Assembly (NCBI RefSeq): GCF_026167525.1 | Contig: NZ_CP110679.1 | Span: 2,901,501 to 2,965,500, forward strand | Reading direction: 5' to 3' | DNA length: 64,000 nt | Source of the DNA: Sphingomonas sp. M1-B02 | GTDB lineage: Bacteria; Pseudomonadota; Alphaproteobacteria; Sphingomonadales; Sphingomonadaceae | Shown: positions 30,527-39,219 of the stretch, piece after piece | How the letters are laid out: the number at the start of each line of letters is the position of its first letter | Position numbering within the stretch: position 1 is the stretch's first letter | The notes under the pieces: model-generated | What the model was told of the DNA's origin: nothing | Databases searched by the model: none | The model's input: the letters and a program-made list of their open reading frames with translations, nothing else | Translations under genes and position numbers: made by a program

Positions 30527-32058
30527 ACCCCGCCCGCATTTGGTGGGAGACACGCTGGTTCGCCGCCGCGGCGGTGCTGCTGACGCTGGTTCCGCTGCTG
30601 TGGCCGACGGTGGCCCCATTTACCGATCTTGCCGGCCATGTCGGCCGCTATCGGGTCATGCTCGGCACCGATGCCGATGTGCTCGGGCAATGGTATCGCT
30701 TCGAATGGCGCTTCGTCGGCAATCTGGGGGTGGACCTGATCGTCGCGTCGCTCGGTCGGCTGATCGGGCTCGAGCCTGCGGTCAAGGCGGCGATGCTGGT
30801 AACCATTGCGCTTACCGCGAGCGGCATTCTGTGGATCTCGCGGGAGGTGCATGGCCGCGTCCAGCCCTGGGCGTTCCTCGCGCTGCCGCTTGCCTATAAT
30901 TACGCGCTCCACTTCGGCTTCGTGAACCACTGCCTGGCGATGGGGCTGGCCCTCAACGCCTTTGCGTTGTGGCTGCGGCTCGGGCGTCTGGGCCGTCCGG
31001 GGGTGCGCGCTGCGCTGTTCGTGCCGCTCGCGGCGCTGGTGTGGATTGCGCATGTGGTCGGCTGGGGCGCGCTCTGCCTGATGGCCTATGGCGCCGAGCT
31101 GGCGCGGATGCGCGGGCAGGGGCGCGCCTGGCCCGCTGCGATTTTCCACGCGGGGTTCGGCTGCGCGCCGCTCGCGCTTCCCTTCGTCTTCCTGATCGTC
31201 TGGCGCTCGAACGAAGGACAGAGCGTCACCCAGCGCTTCTTCGATCTCCGCTTCAAGCTCGGCTGGCTCACGATGGTCTTCCGTGACCGCTGGGCGGGGT
31301 TCGACATGGCCTCGGCGGCATTGCTCGCGATCCTGCTTTATCGCGCGATACGCAGCGAGCGAACCGAGCATGCCCGTGCCGTGACCTTCGCCTGGCTGCT
31401 GCTGCTGCTAGCCTTCGTGCTGCTGCCGTTCATGCTGTTCGACTCGGCTTTCGCCGATATGCGCCTTGCGCCCTATGTCGTGATGCTCGGGTTGTTGAGC
31501 CTGCGCGTCGGCGCGACGACGGGCGCGCGCGAAAAGGCCGCGCTCGCGATGCTCTGCCTCGCCTTTTTCGGCGTGCGGATCGCCGGCAACACTGCGAGCC
31601 TGGCGATCACCGGCCGCGCCTGGGAAGCGCATCTCGACGCGCTCGATCATGTACCGCGGGGCGCCCGCCTGGTCAGCTTCGTCGGCGATTACTGCGGGCA
31701 GCCCTGGGCGCATCGCCGCACCGGCCATCTGCCGGGGTTAGCGATCGCCCGGCGCGCCGCCTTCTCGAACGATCAATGGCGGCTTGGCGGCAGCACGCCG
31801 TTGGAGATCGTCGCGACGGGGATTCCCGGCTATGATTCCGATCCTTCACAGATGGTGCTGGCCGCGCCGTGCGCGATCCAGCCGGCTTTCTCCACGATCG
31901 CCGCGGCACTGGCGAGCCTCCCGCGCGACCGGTTCGATTATGTGTGGCTGATCGATCCGCCGGCATTCGATCCTGCGCTGGTTGCCGGGATGACGCCGGT
32001 GTGGCGCAACGAGACCGACATGCTGTATCGGATCGACCGGCTTCGTCAGTCGCCGTAA
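30523..32058 (+). CDS. Polytopic membrane protein, first of a tandem pair
   Basis: A 511-residue membrane protein starting with GTG at 30523 inside the preceding stop (GTGA). The layout is WWETRWFAAAAVLLTLVPLL (helix 1), then PFTDLAGHVGRYRVMLG in the first loop, GNLGVDLIVASLGRLIGLE, REVHGRVQPWAFLALPLAYN and HFGFVNHCLAMGLALNAF. A soluble C-terminal domain of about 140 residues follows with RLVSFVGDYCGQPWAHRRTG and RFDYVWLIDPPAFDP. It is clearly homologous, in the same order of motifs, to the gene at 32122. I do not recognise a named family; a GT-C-type transferase with an Asp in loop 1 is possible. It may act together with the protein encoded just before it. Confidence 0.72.
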   Translation: MNPARIWWETRWFAAAAVLLTLVPLLWPTVAPFTDLAGHVGRYRVMLGTDADVLGQWYRFEWRFVGNLGVDLIVASLGRLIGLEPAVKAAMLVTIALTASGILWISREVHGRVQPWAFLALPLAYNYALHFGFVNHCLAMGLALNAFALWLRLGRLGRPGVRAALFVPLAALVWIAHVVGWGALCLMAYGAELARMRGQGRAWPAAIFHAGFGCAPLALPFVFLIVWRSNEGQSVTQRFFDLRFKLGWLTMVFRDRWAGFDMASAALLAILLYRAIRSERTEHARAVTFAWLLLLLAFVLLPFMLFDSAFADMRLAPYVVMLGLLSLRVGATTGAREKAALAMLCLAFFGVRIAGNTASLAITGRAWEAHLDALDHVPRGARLVSFVGDYCGQPWAHRRTGHLPGLAIARRAAFSNDQWRLGGSTPLEIVATGIPGYDSDPSQMVLAAPCAIQPAFSTIAAALASLPRDRFDYVWLIDPPAFDPALVAGMTPVWRNETDMLYRIDRLRQSP

Positions 32059-32121
32059 GAGACAGTTCGACCCAGCGCGCGGCCCATTGCGGGCGCCCAA
32101 TCCCGACCCTAAAGCGGGGCG

Positions 32122-33786
32122 ATGGACAGGGGCGAAGCGCTGCATTGGTGGCAGACACGATGGTTCGTGGCGCTGGCCACTTTCCTTGCGATCGTGCCGT
32201 TGCTCTGGCCCGAGATCCCGCCGCTGGTCGATCTGCCCGGCCATATGGGGCGATACCGCGTCCAGCTCGACTACGCGCAATATCCGCATCTGCGCGAATG
32301 GTATAATTTCAACTGGAGCCTGATGGGCAATCTGGGCGTCGACCTGCTCATCATTCCCCTGCACAGGATTTTCGGGCTCGAACTGGCGGTCAAGCTGATC
32401 GTCATCACCATTCCGGCGATCACCGTCGCGGGCATGCTGATGATCGCCCGCGAAGTGCATGGCCGGATTCCCGCCACGGCCCTGTTCGCGCTGCCGCTGG
32501 CTTATGCGTTCCCCTTCCATTTCGGCTTCGTCAATTTCGCGTTGTCGATGGGCATGGCGCTGCTTGCCTTCGGCTGGTGGTTGCGGCTGGCGCGGCTCCG
32601 GGAATTCGCCTTCCGCTCGATGGTGTTCCTGCCGCTGTCGATCCTCATCTGGATCACCCACACCTTCGGCTGGGGCGTGCTCGGCGTGCTGGCATTCTCG
32701 GCGGAGCTGATTCGCCAGCATGACGAGCGCCGCGGCGAGGATTTCGTTGCCGCCTGGGTGCTGCCCTGGTTCCATGCCGGGGTGCAGTGCCTGGTTCTCG
32801 CGCCGCCCCTGCTGCTGATGCTGGCATGGCGCAGCGGGCATGTTTCCGGACAGACCGGAGACTGGTTCAACTGGCGCGCCAAGACGCTTTGGGTGACCCA
32901 GGTCTTTCGCGACCGGTGGCAGCTTTTCGACATCGCCAGCGTCGGCATACTGTTCTTCCTTCTGTTCAAGGCGGTGCGCGACCCGAACATCCAATATTCG
33001 CGCAATCTGGGGCTGTCCGGGCTGTTCCTGCTCGCGGTGTTCATCTTCCTGCCGCGGATCGTGTTCGGATCGGCTTATGCGGACATGCGGCTGGTGCCTT
33101 TCCTGCTGGCGATCGGAATCCTGGCGATCCGGCCCAAGCCGGGGTTGTCGATCCGGGGGGCGGGGCTGGTGGCACTGCTGGGCATGGCATTTTTCACCGC
33201 GCGGATAGGGGCGACGACCTACAGCTTCTTCCTCTACGACAAGGCCTATGATCGCGAGCTGAAGGCGCTCGCGCATCTTCCGGCGGGGGCGCGGCTGGTC
33301 AGCTTCGTGGGCGAGACCTGCTACAACGAATGGACGATGACACGCCTCCAGCATGTCCCGGCGCTCGCGCTGGAGCGCAGGCTGGCTTACACCAACGATC
33401 AATGGTCGATGCCCGGCGCGCAATTGCTCACGGTCAGATATCGCGCCGCGAAGCGCTTCGCGCACGATCCGTCGCAGATCGTCACCCATGTCCAATGTCC
33501 GCGCGAATGGTGGCGGCCGGTGCCCTGGGCGCTTGCCCGGTTCCCACGCGACGCCTTCGACTATGTCTGGATGATCCGCCCGCCGGCCTATCCCAAACGC
33601 TTCGAGCAGGGGCTGATCCCGATCTGGCGTGACGGTACCAGCGGCCTCTTTCGCGTCGACCATCGGGTTCCGGCGCCGATCGTCCGCCGCGGCGAGCTGC
33701 CGGCGCCGCGCTGGGAGCGCGAGATCATCCTCAACGACGGTCGCCAGCCCGCGTCGAACGCGACGCAGGCGGCGAACGGCAACTAG
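32122..33786 (+). CDS. Polytopic membrane protein, second of a tandem pair
   Basis: A 554-residue paralogue of the preceding gene. Shared landmarks: WWQTRWFVALATFLAIVPLL, LVDLPGHMGRYRVQLDY, GNLGVDLLIIPLHRIFGLE, REVHGRIPATALFALPLAY, HFGFVNFALSMGMALLAF, RLVSFVGETCYNEW, AYTNDQWSMPGAQLL and FDYVWMIRPPAYPKR. It has an extra basic, Pro/Arg-rich tail of about 50 residues ending QPASNATQAANGN. About ten to twelve helices are expected, with a soluble C-terminal part outside. The gene starts 63 bases after the previous stop. The duplication indicates related but distinct roles, possibly with different lipid-linked substrates. The stop shares CTAG with the convergent acyltransferase gene. Confidence 0.72.
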   Translation: MDRGEALHWWQTRWFVALATFLAIVPLLWPEIPPLVDLPGHMGRYRVQLDYAQYPHLREWYNFNWSLMGNLGVDLLIIPLHRIFGLELAVKLIVITIPAITVAGMLMIAREVHGRIPATALFALPLAYAFPFHFGFVNFALSMGMALLAFGWWLRLARLREFAFRSMVFLPLSILIWITHTFGWGVLGVLAFSAELIRQHDERRGEDFVAAWVLPWFHAGVQCLVLAPPLLLMLAWRSGHVSGQTGDWFNWRAKTLWVTQVFRDRWQLFDIASVGILFFLLFKAVRDPNIQYSRNLGLSGLFLLAVFIFLPRIVFGSAYADMRLVPFLLAIGILAIRPKPGLSIRGAGLVALLGMAFFTARIGATTYSFFLYDKAYDRELKALAHLPAGARLVSFVGETCYNEWTMTRLQHVPALALERRLAYTNDQWSMPGAQLLTVRYRAAKRFAHDPSQIVTHVQCPREWWRPVPWALARFPRDAFDYVWMIRPPAYPKRFEQGLIPIWRDGTSGLFRVDHRVPAPIVRRGELPAPRWEREIILNDGRQPASNATQAANGN

Positions 33787-34922
33787 CCGCCGCGTCTAAA
33801 CGGCATCAGTTCGCCCAGATATTCCTGTTCCTGCGCCACCGCCGCCTGCTCGCGTTCGACGAATTCCGCCACCGCGCGGCGGAAGCCCGGATCGGGGATA
33901 TAATGCGCCGACCAGGTGGTGACCGGCGCATAGCCTCGCGCCAATTTATGCTCGCCCTGCGCCCCGGCCTCGACCCGCGCCAGTCCGCGCGCGATGGCCG
34001 CCTCGATCGCCTGATAATAGCAAAGCTCGAAATGGAGGAAGGGCACGTCTTGACTGCAACCCCAATAGCGGCCGAAAAGCGCGTCGGCGCCGATAAGATT
34101 GAGCGCGCCCGCGATCGGCACCCCATCGTGCTCGGCGAGCATCAGCAGCAGCCGATCGCCCATCGCCGCGCCCAGCATCGAGAAGAAGCTCCGGGTCAGA
34201 TAAGGCCGGCCCCATTTGCGCGATCCGGTGTCCTGGTAGAAATGCCAGAAGGCGTCCCAATGGGTTTCGTCGATTTCCGCGCCGGTCAAATGGCGCACCG
34301 TCAGCCCTTGCAGCGCCGCGGCGCGCTCCTTGCGAATCGCCTTGCGCTTCCGGCTTGAAAGCGCGGCTAGAAAATCGTCGAAGCTCGCATAGCCGTCATT
34401 CTGCCAGTGAAACTGGGTGCCGCTGCGCATCACCCAGCCCGCCGCTTCGAAGGCCGCGCGCTGATTCTCTTCGAGGAAGGTGACATGCGCCGAGGACAGG
34501 CCGTTCTGGTCGGTCACCGCCTCGATCGCGGCGATCAGCGCGGGCGCCATTTCGGGATCGCGCAGCAGCAGCCGGGGCCCGGGCACCGGGGTGAACGGCA
34601 CCGCCACTTGGAGCTTGGGATAATATTCCCCGCCGGCGCGCTCCCAGGCATCGGCCCAGCCATGGTCGAACACATATTCGCCTTGGCTGTGGCTCTTGGC
34701 ATAGGCCGGAGCGATGGCCGCAGGCGTTCCGTCGGCGCCGTCGATCACGATCGGCAGCGGCTGCCATCCGCTCCGGGCGTCCACCGATCCGGACTCTTCC
34801 AGCGCCGACAGAAAGGCGTGGCTGACGAAAGGGTTGGCAGTTCCTGCACAGGCGTCCCATGCGGCCGCCGGTATCGAGGCGACGCCGTGGGCGATGCGGG
34901 CGGTGACGGGCGAAGCGGGCAC
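33783..34922 (-). CDS. FemAB/GNAT-like acyltransferase (DUF482 family)
   Basis: A 379-residue protein of the peptidogalycan biosynthesis/DUF482 family, a double GNAT fold related to FemAB aminoacyl transferases. Family landmarks are VSHAFLSALEESGSV, GEYVFDHGWADAWERAGGEYYPKLQVAVPFTPVPG, HVTFLEENQRAAFEAAGW, FLAALSSRKRKAIRKER and YWGCSQDVPFLHFELCYYQAIEAAI. The start is a GTG at 34922. Homologues are often isolated and their true substrate is not established; N-acylation of a cell-envelope component is the usual guess. It lies at the end of a possible run with the small gene at 34969 on the same strand, 46 bases away. Confidence 0.85.
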   Translation of the reverse strand: MPASPVTARIAHGVASIPAAAWDACAGTANPFVSHAFLSALEESGSVDARSGWQPLPIVIDGADGTPAAIAPAYAKSHSQGEYVFDHGWADAWERAGGEYYPKLQVAVPFTPVPGPRLLLRDPEMAPALIAAIEAVTDQNGLSSAHVTFLEENQRAAFEAAGWVMRSGTQFHWQNDGYASFDDFLAALSSRKRKAIRKERAAALQGLTVRHLTGAEIDETHWDAFWHFYQDTGSRKWGRPYLTRSFFSMLGAAMGDRLLLMLAEHDGVPIAGALNLIGADALFGRYWGCSQDVPFLHFELCYYQAIEAAIARGLARVEAGAQGEHKLARGYAPVTTWSAHYIPDPGFRRAVAEFVEREQAAVAQEQEYLGELMPFRRGG

Positions 34923-34968
34923 CTGCGCTAGGTAGGGCTGCCCCGCGCCACGACAATGGCAGCGGGGG

Positions 34969-35211
34969 TTATAGCGCCGATTCCGCGTTCAGCGCATCGT
35001 ACAGCGCCACCAGCCGATCGACTTCCTCGATCACTTTCTGCTGTTCGCACAGCCAGCGCGCGGTCGCGTCGGTAGTCGGCTGACCCTCGCGGCCGTCGTG
35101 AAAGGTCGCGCCTTTCTCGATCAGCCAGATCATGTCGCGCGCGCGGGTGCGCTGCAGGCGTAGGTGCGTCATCCATTGTTCGACGATATTCGACGGGATC
35201 ATTCGGTCCAT
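34969..35211 (-). CDS. Hypothetical small protein
   Basis: An 80-residue protein with no recognised family. The sequence is helical (IVEQWMTHLRLQRTRARDMIWLIEKGATFHDGREG) and ends in an amphipathic EEVDRLVALYDALNAESAL. No signal or membrane helix. The start at 35211 is preferred over the ATG four codons upstream because GGAGG lies five bases before it. Its position between a mechanosensitive channel and an acyltransferase gives no clue to its role. Confidence 0.55.
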   Translation of the reverse strand: MDRMIPSNIVEQWMTHLRLQRTRARDMIWLIEKGATFHDGREGQPTTDATARWLCEQQKVIEEVDRLVALYDALNAESAL

Positions 35212-35268
35212 ATGGCCCTCCATGATCCATGATATAGGAAGCCGTGGCCGCGGTGACAGCGGCGCTAT

Positions 35269-36543
35269 CTAGCCATCCTTCGCCGGCGGCCATTCGCGGA
35301 CGCGCAAGTCGCGCACTGGATAGGGGATTTCAATCCCGGCCTCCTGGAACAGCAGCCACAGCCGGTTGAGCACGTCGCTGCGGACGTTTCCGACGCCGCT
35401 CTCGGGATCGCTGATCCAGGCGAGGATCTCATGCTCGACCCCATTCTCGCCGAACGCCATCAGCCAGACGTTGGGCTTGGGATTGTCGAGCACGCGGGGA
35501 CTATCGGCAGCGGCCTGTGCCATCAGCGCCTGCGCCTTCGCCAGATCGCAGCCATAGGCCACGCGCACCGGGATGCGGACCCGGACGTTGCGATCGGTGT
35601 AGGACCAGTTCTCCACTTCCTGCGTCATCAGATTCTCGTTGGGAATCAGATGCTCCTTGCCGTCGCGGGTGATGACCGAGACCGCGCGCACGCCGATCTT
35701 GTTCACCCAGCCGAAACTGTCGCCCACCACGATCACGTCGCCAGGCTTGATCGACCGATCCATCAGCAGGATGATCCCGGCGATCAGATTGCCGATCGTC
35801 TTCTGCATGCCGAAGCCCACCGCCAGCCCGAACGCGCCCGAGAAGACCGCAAAGGCGGTGAGATCGACCTGGAGCAGATCGACGCCGATGAAGAAGGCCA
35901 GCAGGATCACCGCGATGCTGGCGAGCTTCTGGAACAGCAGCCGCTGGGTCGCGTCGAACCCGCGCGCCGTCGCAATCGTGTGCGACAGCAAGCGGTTCGC
36001 CAGCCGCACCGCCGCGAACAGAAGCAGCACGGTGATCCCGAAGGTGATCGCCGACAGCAGCGTCAGCCGCCGCTTGCCGACCTGGAAGCCGACCCGGTCG
36101 AGGATCGTCTCGACTACCGCGAACCCGCCGATCGAGCTGGAGAGGATCGCCGTGAAGGCGATTGCCGCGAGGCTCCATGCGGCCCAGCGCGGAATGCTGA
36201 GCCCGCGCAGCACCGACACGGCGAGCATTGCCACCGCCGCGCCCTCGGCCACGCCGATCCCCAGCGCCGCGAGCGGCGGCCAGGGCCATGCGGCGGCGAT
36301 GATCGCGAGCAGGATCGCGGCAATGCCATGCTGCAGGATCAGCCGCATCCGCGGGCCGAGGCCCTGGGGGCCGCCGTTGAACTTCTCCTCCCACAGGTCG
36401 GAGATGCGACTGCCCAGGTGACGCCCAGCCAGCCAGCCGATTGCCAGCGCGGCGATCACCAGCCCGCCGGCGATGGCCGCCTCCGTCAGCTCGGGTGGGG
36501 TGGGCAGATCACGCCCCGCCAGCCAGATGCGAAGCGGCTCCAT
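35269..36543 (-). CDS. Mechanosensitive ion channel, MscS family
   Basis: A 424-residue inner-membrane channel. About six helices: AIAGGLVIAALAIGWLAGRH, GIAAILLAIIAAAWPWPPL, then AAWSLAAIAFTAILSSS and the MscS core from about residue 195. The pore helix contains FAVFSGAFGLAVGFGMQKTIGN, with the Gly/Ala packing pattern, followed by the beta domain DRSIKPGDVIVVGDSFGWVNKI and RDGKEHLIPNENLMTQEVENWS. The C-terminal cytoplasmic domain ends with EAGIEIPYPVRDLRVREW. It protects against hypo-osmotic lysis. Its ATG overlaps the metC stop (TGATG), so it is the last gene of an sseA-metC-mscS operon; an osmotic function in a sulfur operon is unusual. Confidence 0.9.
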   Translation of the reverse strand: MEPLRIWLAGRDLPTPPELTEAAIAGGLVIAALAIGWLAGRHLGSRISDLWEEKFNGGPQGLGPRMRLILQHGIAAILLAIIAAAWPWPPLAALGIGVAEGAAVAMLAVSVLRGLSIPRWAAWSLAAIAFTAILSSSIGGFAVVETILDRVGFQVGKRRLTLLSAITFGITVLLLFAAVRLANRLLSHTIATARGFDATQRLLFQKLASIAVILLAFFIGVDLLQVDLTAFAVFSGAFGLAVGFGMQKTIGNLIAGIILLMDRSIKPGDVIVVGDSFGWVNKIGVRAVSVITRDGKEHLIPNENLMTQEVENWSYTDRNVRVRIPVRVAYGCDLAKAQALMAQAAADSPRVLDNPKPNVWLMAFGENGVEHEILAWISDPESGVGNVRSDVLNRLWLLFQEAGIEIPYPVRDLRVREWPPAKDG

Positions 36544-37727
36544 CAGCCGCGCACCGTGGCGAACCGCGCCAGGCCGGCATCGAGATCGGCGATCAGATCG
36601 TCGGGATCCTCGAGCCCGATCTGCAGCCGGACCAGCGGCCCCTCGGCCCGCCATTTGGTCGCAGTGCGGTAATGCGCGGGATCGACCGGGATCGCCAAGC
36701 TTTCGAAGCCGCCCCAGCTATAGCCGATCCCGAAATGCGCGAGCCCGTCGATCAGCGCCGACCGTGCCGCGTCCGTGCCGCCGTTCAGCACGAAGGAGAA
36801 GAGTCCGGACGCGCCCTTGAAGTCGCGCAGGAACAGCGCGTGCCCAGGGCAATCCGGGAGTGCCGGGTGAAGCACGCGCGCCACTTCCGGCCGGGTCTTG
36901 AGCCACATCGCGATCCGGAGCGCCGCCTCGCCATGCTGGCGCAGCCGAACCGCCATCGTCCGCAGCCCGCGCGATCCCAGCCAGGCATCGTCGGGGCTCG
37001 CGGTCTGGCCGAGCTGGTAGGTGGCATTGCGCAGCCGGTCATAGTGACCCTGCGCCGCGGTGACCGAGCCGAGCATCACGTCGGAGTGGCCAACGACATA
37101 TTTGGTGCAGGCTAGGATCGAATAATCCACGCCCATCCCGATCACCGGCAGCAGCAGCGGGGTTGCCCAGGTGTTGTCGAGCATCGTGGTGATGCCGCGT
37201 TCCTTCGCTACCGCGACGATCGCCGGCACGTCCTGCACTTCGAAGGTCAGGCTGCCTGGGCTCTCCATGAAGATCGCGCGAGTGCGTTCGGTGCAGAGCG
37301 CGGCGATGCCCGCGCCGATCAACGGATCGTAGAAGGTCGTGTGGATGCCGAGCCGCTTGAGCATCCCGTTCGCGAGATTGCGGGTCGGATCATAGGCGCT
37401 GTCGGGAATCAGCAGTTCGTCGCCCGGCGAAAGCACCGCGAGCAACGCCGAAGCCACCGCGGCGACCCCCGACGGATAGAGCAGGGTCGCCTCCGCGCCG
37501 GGCTCGAGCTCGGTCAGCGCATCTGCCAGCGACCATTGCGTCGGCGTGCCGCGCCGGCCGTAGAACAAGCGGTGATGGGTGTCGGCGCCGCCGCCTGCGC
37601 GCAGATCCGCCACGCTATCGTAGAGCACTGTCGAGGCGCGCCATACCGGCGGGCTGACGATGCCCTGGGTCCATTCGGGGCGGCGGCCGGCCTCGACGAC
37701 CTTGGTCGCGTCCTTCTTGTCGCTCAT
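36543..37727 (-). CDS. metC: Cystathionine beta-lyase
   Basis: A 394-residue pyridoxal-phosphate enzyme of the Cys/Met metabolism family, predicted to cleave cystathionine to homocysteine, pyruvate and ammonia. The PLP-Lys motif lies in YSILACTKYVVGHSDVMLG; TPTQWSLADALTELEPGAEATLLYPSGVAAV and FMESPGSLTFEVQDVPAI give substrate and cofactor contacts. The first 15 residues are unusually charged (MSDKKDATKVVEAGRRPE), as in alphaproteobacterial MetC. The start at 37727 overlaps the sseA stop (ATGA) and the stop overlaps the MscS start. The long open frame upstream is not used. Cystathionine gamma-lyase activity cannot be excluded. Confidence 0.88.
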   Translation of the reverse strand: MSDKKDATKVVEAGRRPEWTQGIVSPPVWRASTVLYDSVADLRAGGGADTHHRLFYGRRGTPTQWSLADALTELEPGAEATLLYPSGVAAVASALLAVLSPGDELLIPDSAYDPTRNLANGMLKRLGIHTTFYDPLIGAGIAALCTERTRAIFMESPGSLTFEVQDVPAIVAVAKERGITTMLDNTWATPLLLPVIGMGVDYSILACTKYVVGHSDVMLGSVTAAQGHYDRLRNATYQLGQTASPDDAWLGSRGLRTMAVRLRQHGEAALRIAMWLKTRPEVARVLHPALPDCPGHALFLRDFKGASGLFSFVLNGGTDAARSALIDGLAHFGIGYSWGGFESLAIPVDPAHYRTATKWRAEGPLVRLQIGLEDPDDLIADLDAGLARFATVRG

Positions 37728-38569
37728 GCCGGTCCCATTGCTTTCGGTGCGCTCGGGTCCGCGCCCCATTCGGACCAGCTGCCGTCGTAGAGCGCGGCGT
37801 CGTGGCCGAGCAGGTGCGCCGCGAAGACGATCACCGCGGCGGTGATCCCCGATCCGCAGGTCGCCGCCAGAGGCTTGGCCGGATCGATCCCGGCGTCGGC
37901 GAAGATGCGGGCGATCTCGTCCGGCTGCTTCCACGTGCCGTCGGCTTCGAAGAACAGGCCGTAGGGGATGTTGCGGGCGCCCGGGATATGCCCCGATCCG
38001 CAGCTTGGCCGAGGATCGGGCTCGTCGCCGGTGAAGCGCGCCGCCGAGCGGGCGTCGGCGACCTGTTCGGCGCCGCTCTCCAGATTGGCCCGCATCTCCG
38101 CCAACGTGCGCACCTGGCCGCGCGCAGGGCCGGGGGTGAAGTCGCTCACCGAGACAGGGGTGAAGCCCGATTGCATCGCGCGTTGCTCGGCGCGCCATTT
38201 GTCGATGCCGCCGTCGAGCAGGCTGGCGTCCACGCCGAACATGCGCAGCACCCACCAGGCCCGGCACGACGTGTGGTGCGGCCCACCGTCGTACAGCACG
38301 ATGCGGGTGTCCGCCGTTACCCCCAGCTCGCGCATCCGCGCCGCAAAGGCGTCCCGGGTCGGCAGCATCGAGGGCAGCGGGCTGGCCGTATCGACCAGCG
38401 TATCGAGATCGAGAAAGCGCGCGCCCGGGATATGCGCGGCCTCATATTCGGCGCGCGGATCGCGCGTCGGGCTTCCCGGCAGCGTCGACGTATAGCTGGC
38501 GTCGAGCAGCAGCAGGTCGGGCGCGGCGAGCGCGTCGGCCAGCCATTCGGTCGTGACAAGGCTTTCCAT
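37724..38569 (-). CDS. sseA: 3-mercaptopyruvate sulfurtransferase
   Basis: A 281-residue two-domain rhodanese. The N-terminal domain has VTTEWLADALAAPDLLLLDASY and GARFLDLDTLVDTASPLPSM; the C-terminal domain carries the catalytic Cys in AATCGSGITAAVIVFAAHL, a CGSGITA loop diagnostic of mercaptopyruvate rather than thiosulfate sulfurtransferase. Two ATGs, at 38575 and 38569, stand almost together; the second gives the usual family N-terminus. It transfers sulfur from 3-mercaptopyruvate to cyanide or thiol acceptors. It begins a translationally coupled run with metC and the MscS gene, both overlapping by stop/start. Divergent from queF. Confidence 0.9.
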   Translation of the reverse strand: MESLVTTEWLADALAAPDLLLLDASYTSTLPGSPTRDPRAEYEAAHIPGARFLDLDTLVDTASPLPSMLPTRDAFAARMRELGVTADTRIVLYDGGPHHTSCRAWWVLRMFGVDASLLDGGIDKWRAEQRAMQSGFTPVSVSDFTPGPARGQVRTLAEMRANLESGAEQVADARSAARFTGDEPDPRPSCGSGHIPGARNIPYGLFFEADGTWKQPDEIARIFADAGIDPAKPLAATCGSGITAAVIVFAAHLLGHDAALYDGSWSEWGADPSAPKAMGPA

Positions 38570-38631
38570 GGTCATGGCTTTAGGAGGGGCGGGGAGTGGC
38601 GTCGAGCCCGCGCGCATCCTACATGGCGGGG

Positions 38632-39078
38632 ATGGAAGCCAAGCATCTCGGCCAGCAATCGACGCTGCCCACTTCGCCAGACGCGGCGGAGCTCGATTAT
38701 GTCGCCAATCCGCGCCCCGGCACGCGCTATCTGGTGCGCTTCGCGGTGCCCGAATTCACCTCGCTCTGTCCGATCACCGGTCAGCCCGATTTCGCGCATC
38801 TGGTGATCGATTATGTGCCGGGCGCGACGATCGTCGAATCCAAGTCGCTCAAGCTTTTCCTCGGCGCGTTCCGCAACCATGGCGCCTTCCACGAGGATTG
38901 CACCGTCGGCATCGGCGCGCGGCTGTTCGATGAGATGAAGCCCGAATGGCTGCGAATCGGTGGCTATTGGTATCCGCGCGGCGGTATCCCGATCGACGTC
39001 TTCTGGCAGTCCGGCGAGCCCCCCGCGGGCGTCTGGATTCCCACGCAGGACGTGCCCGGCTACCGCGGCCGAGGCTGA
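38632..39078 (+). CDS. queF: 7-cyano-7-deazaguanine (preQ0) reductase, short type
   Basis: A 148-residue NADPH-dependent reductase that converts preQ0 to preQ1 in queuosine synthesis. The catalytic Cys 46 lies in [16 protein letters not shown] together with Asp 53, and the substrate motif [18 protein letters not shown] with Glu 69 is intact. Size and motif order fit the unimodal YkvM-like branch. Three starts are possible, GTG 38596, ATG 38623 and ATG 38632; the last is chosen because it follows a GGCGGGG-like site and gives the typical short lead. It is divergent from sseA, with 62 bases between. Confidence 0.92.
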   Translation: MEAKHLGQQSTLPTSPDAAELDYVANPRPGTRYLVRFAVPEFTSLCPITGQPDFAHLVIDYVPGATIVESKSLKLFLGAFRNHGAFHEDCTVGIGARLFDEMKPEWLRIGGYWYPRGGIPIDVFWQSGEPPAGVWIPTQDVPGYRGRG

Positions 39079-39117
39079 ACCTCAGATTTACGGCACGCTT
39101 CATCGCAACTGTGCATG

Positions 39118-39131
39118 TTGCATTGCAGCAA
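39118..39131. promoter_or_regulatory. TTGC-N6-GCAA motif upstream of the GT4/GH130 operon
   Basis: TTGCATTGCAGCAA lies 89 bases before the glycosyltransferase start. Its reverse complement TTGCTGCAATGCAA matches the motif in the ppc leader with one central difference. Function unknown; promoter element or binding site of a shared regulator are both possible. Confidence 0.35.
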
Positions 39132-39219
39132 AGAAGCAACCATATTGAATTGTGAGAGTTGGGAGACAGGATCGAGTCGATACGTGACTCTTTTTGTTTG
39201 CGGTAGCGAAGGAACCGGG

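Noticed and set aside
39079..39219. Riboswitch or small RNA between queF and the GT4 gene
   Set aside because: Apart from the TTGC-N6-GCAA motif, no strong stem or known aptamer core was recognised.
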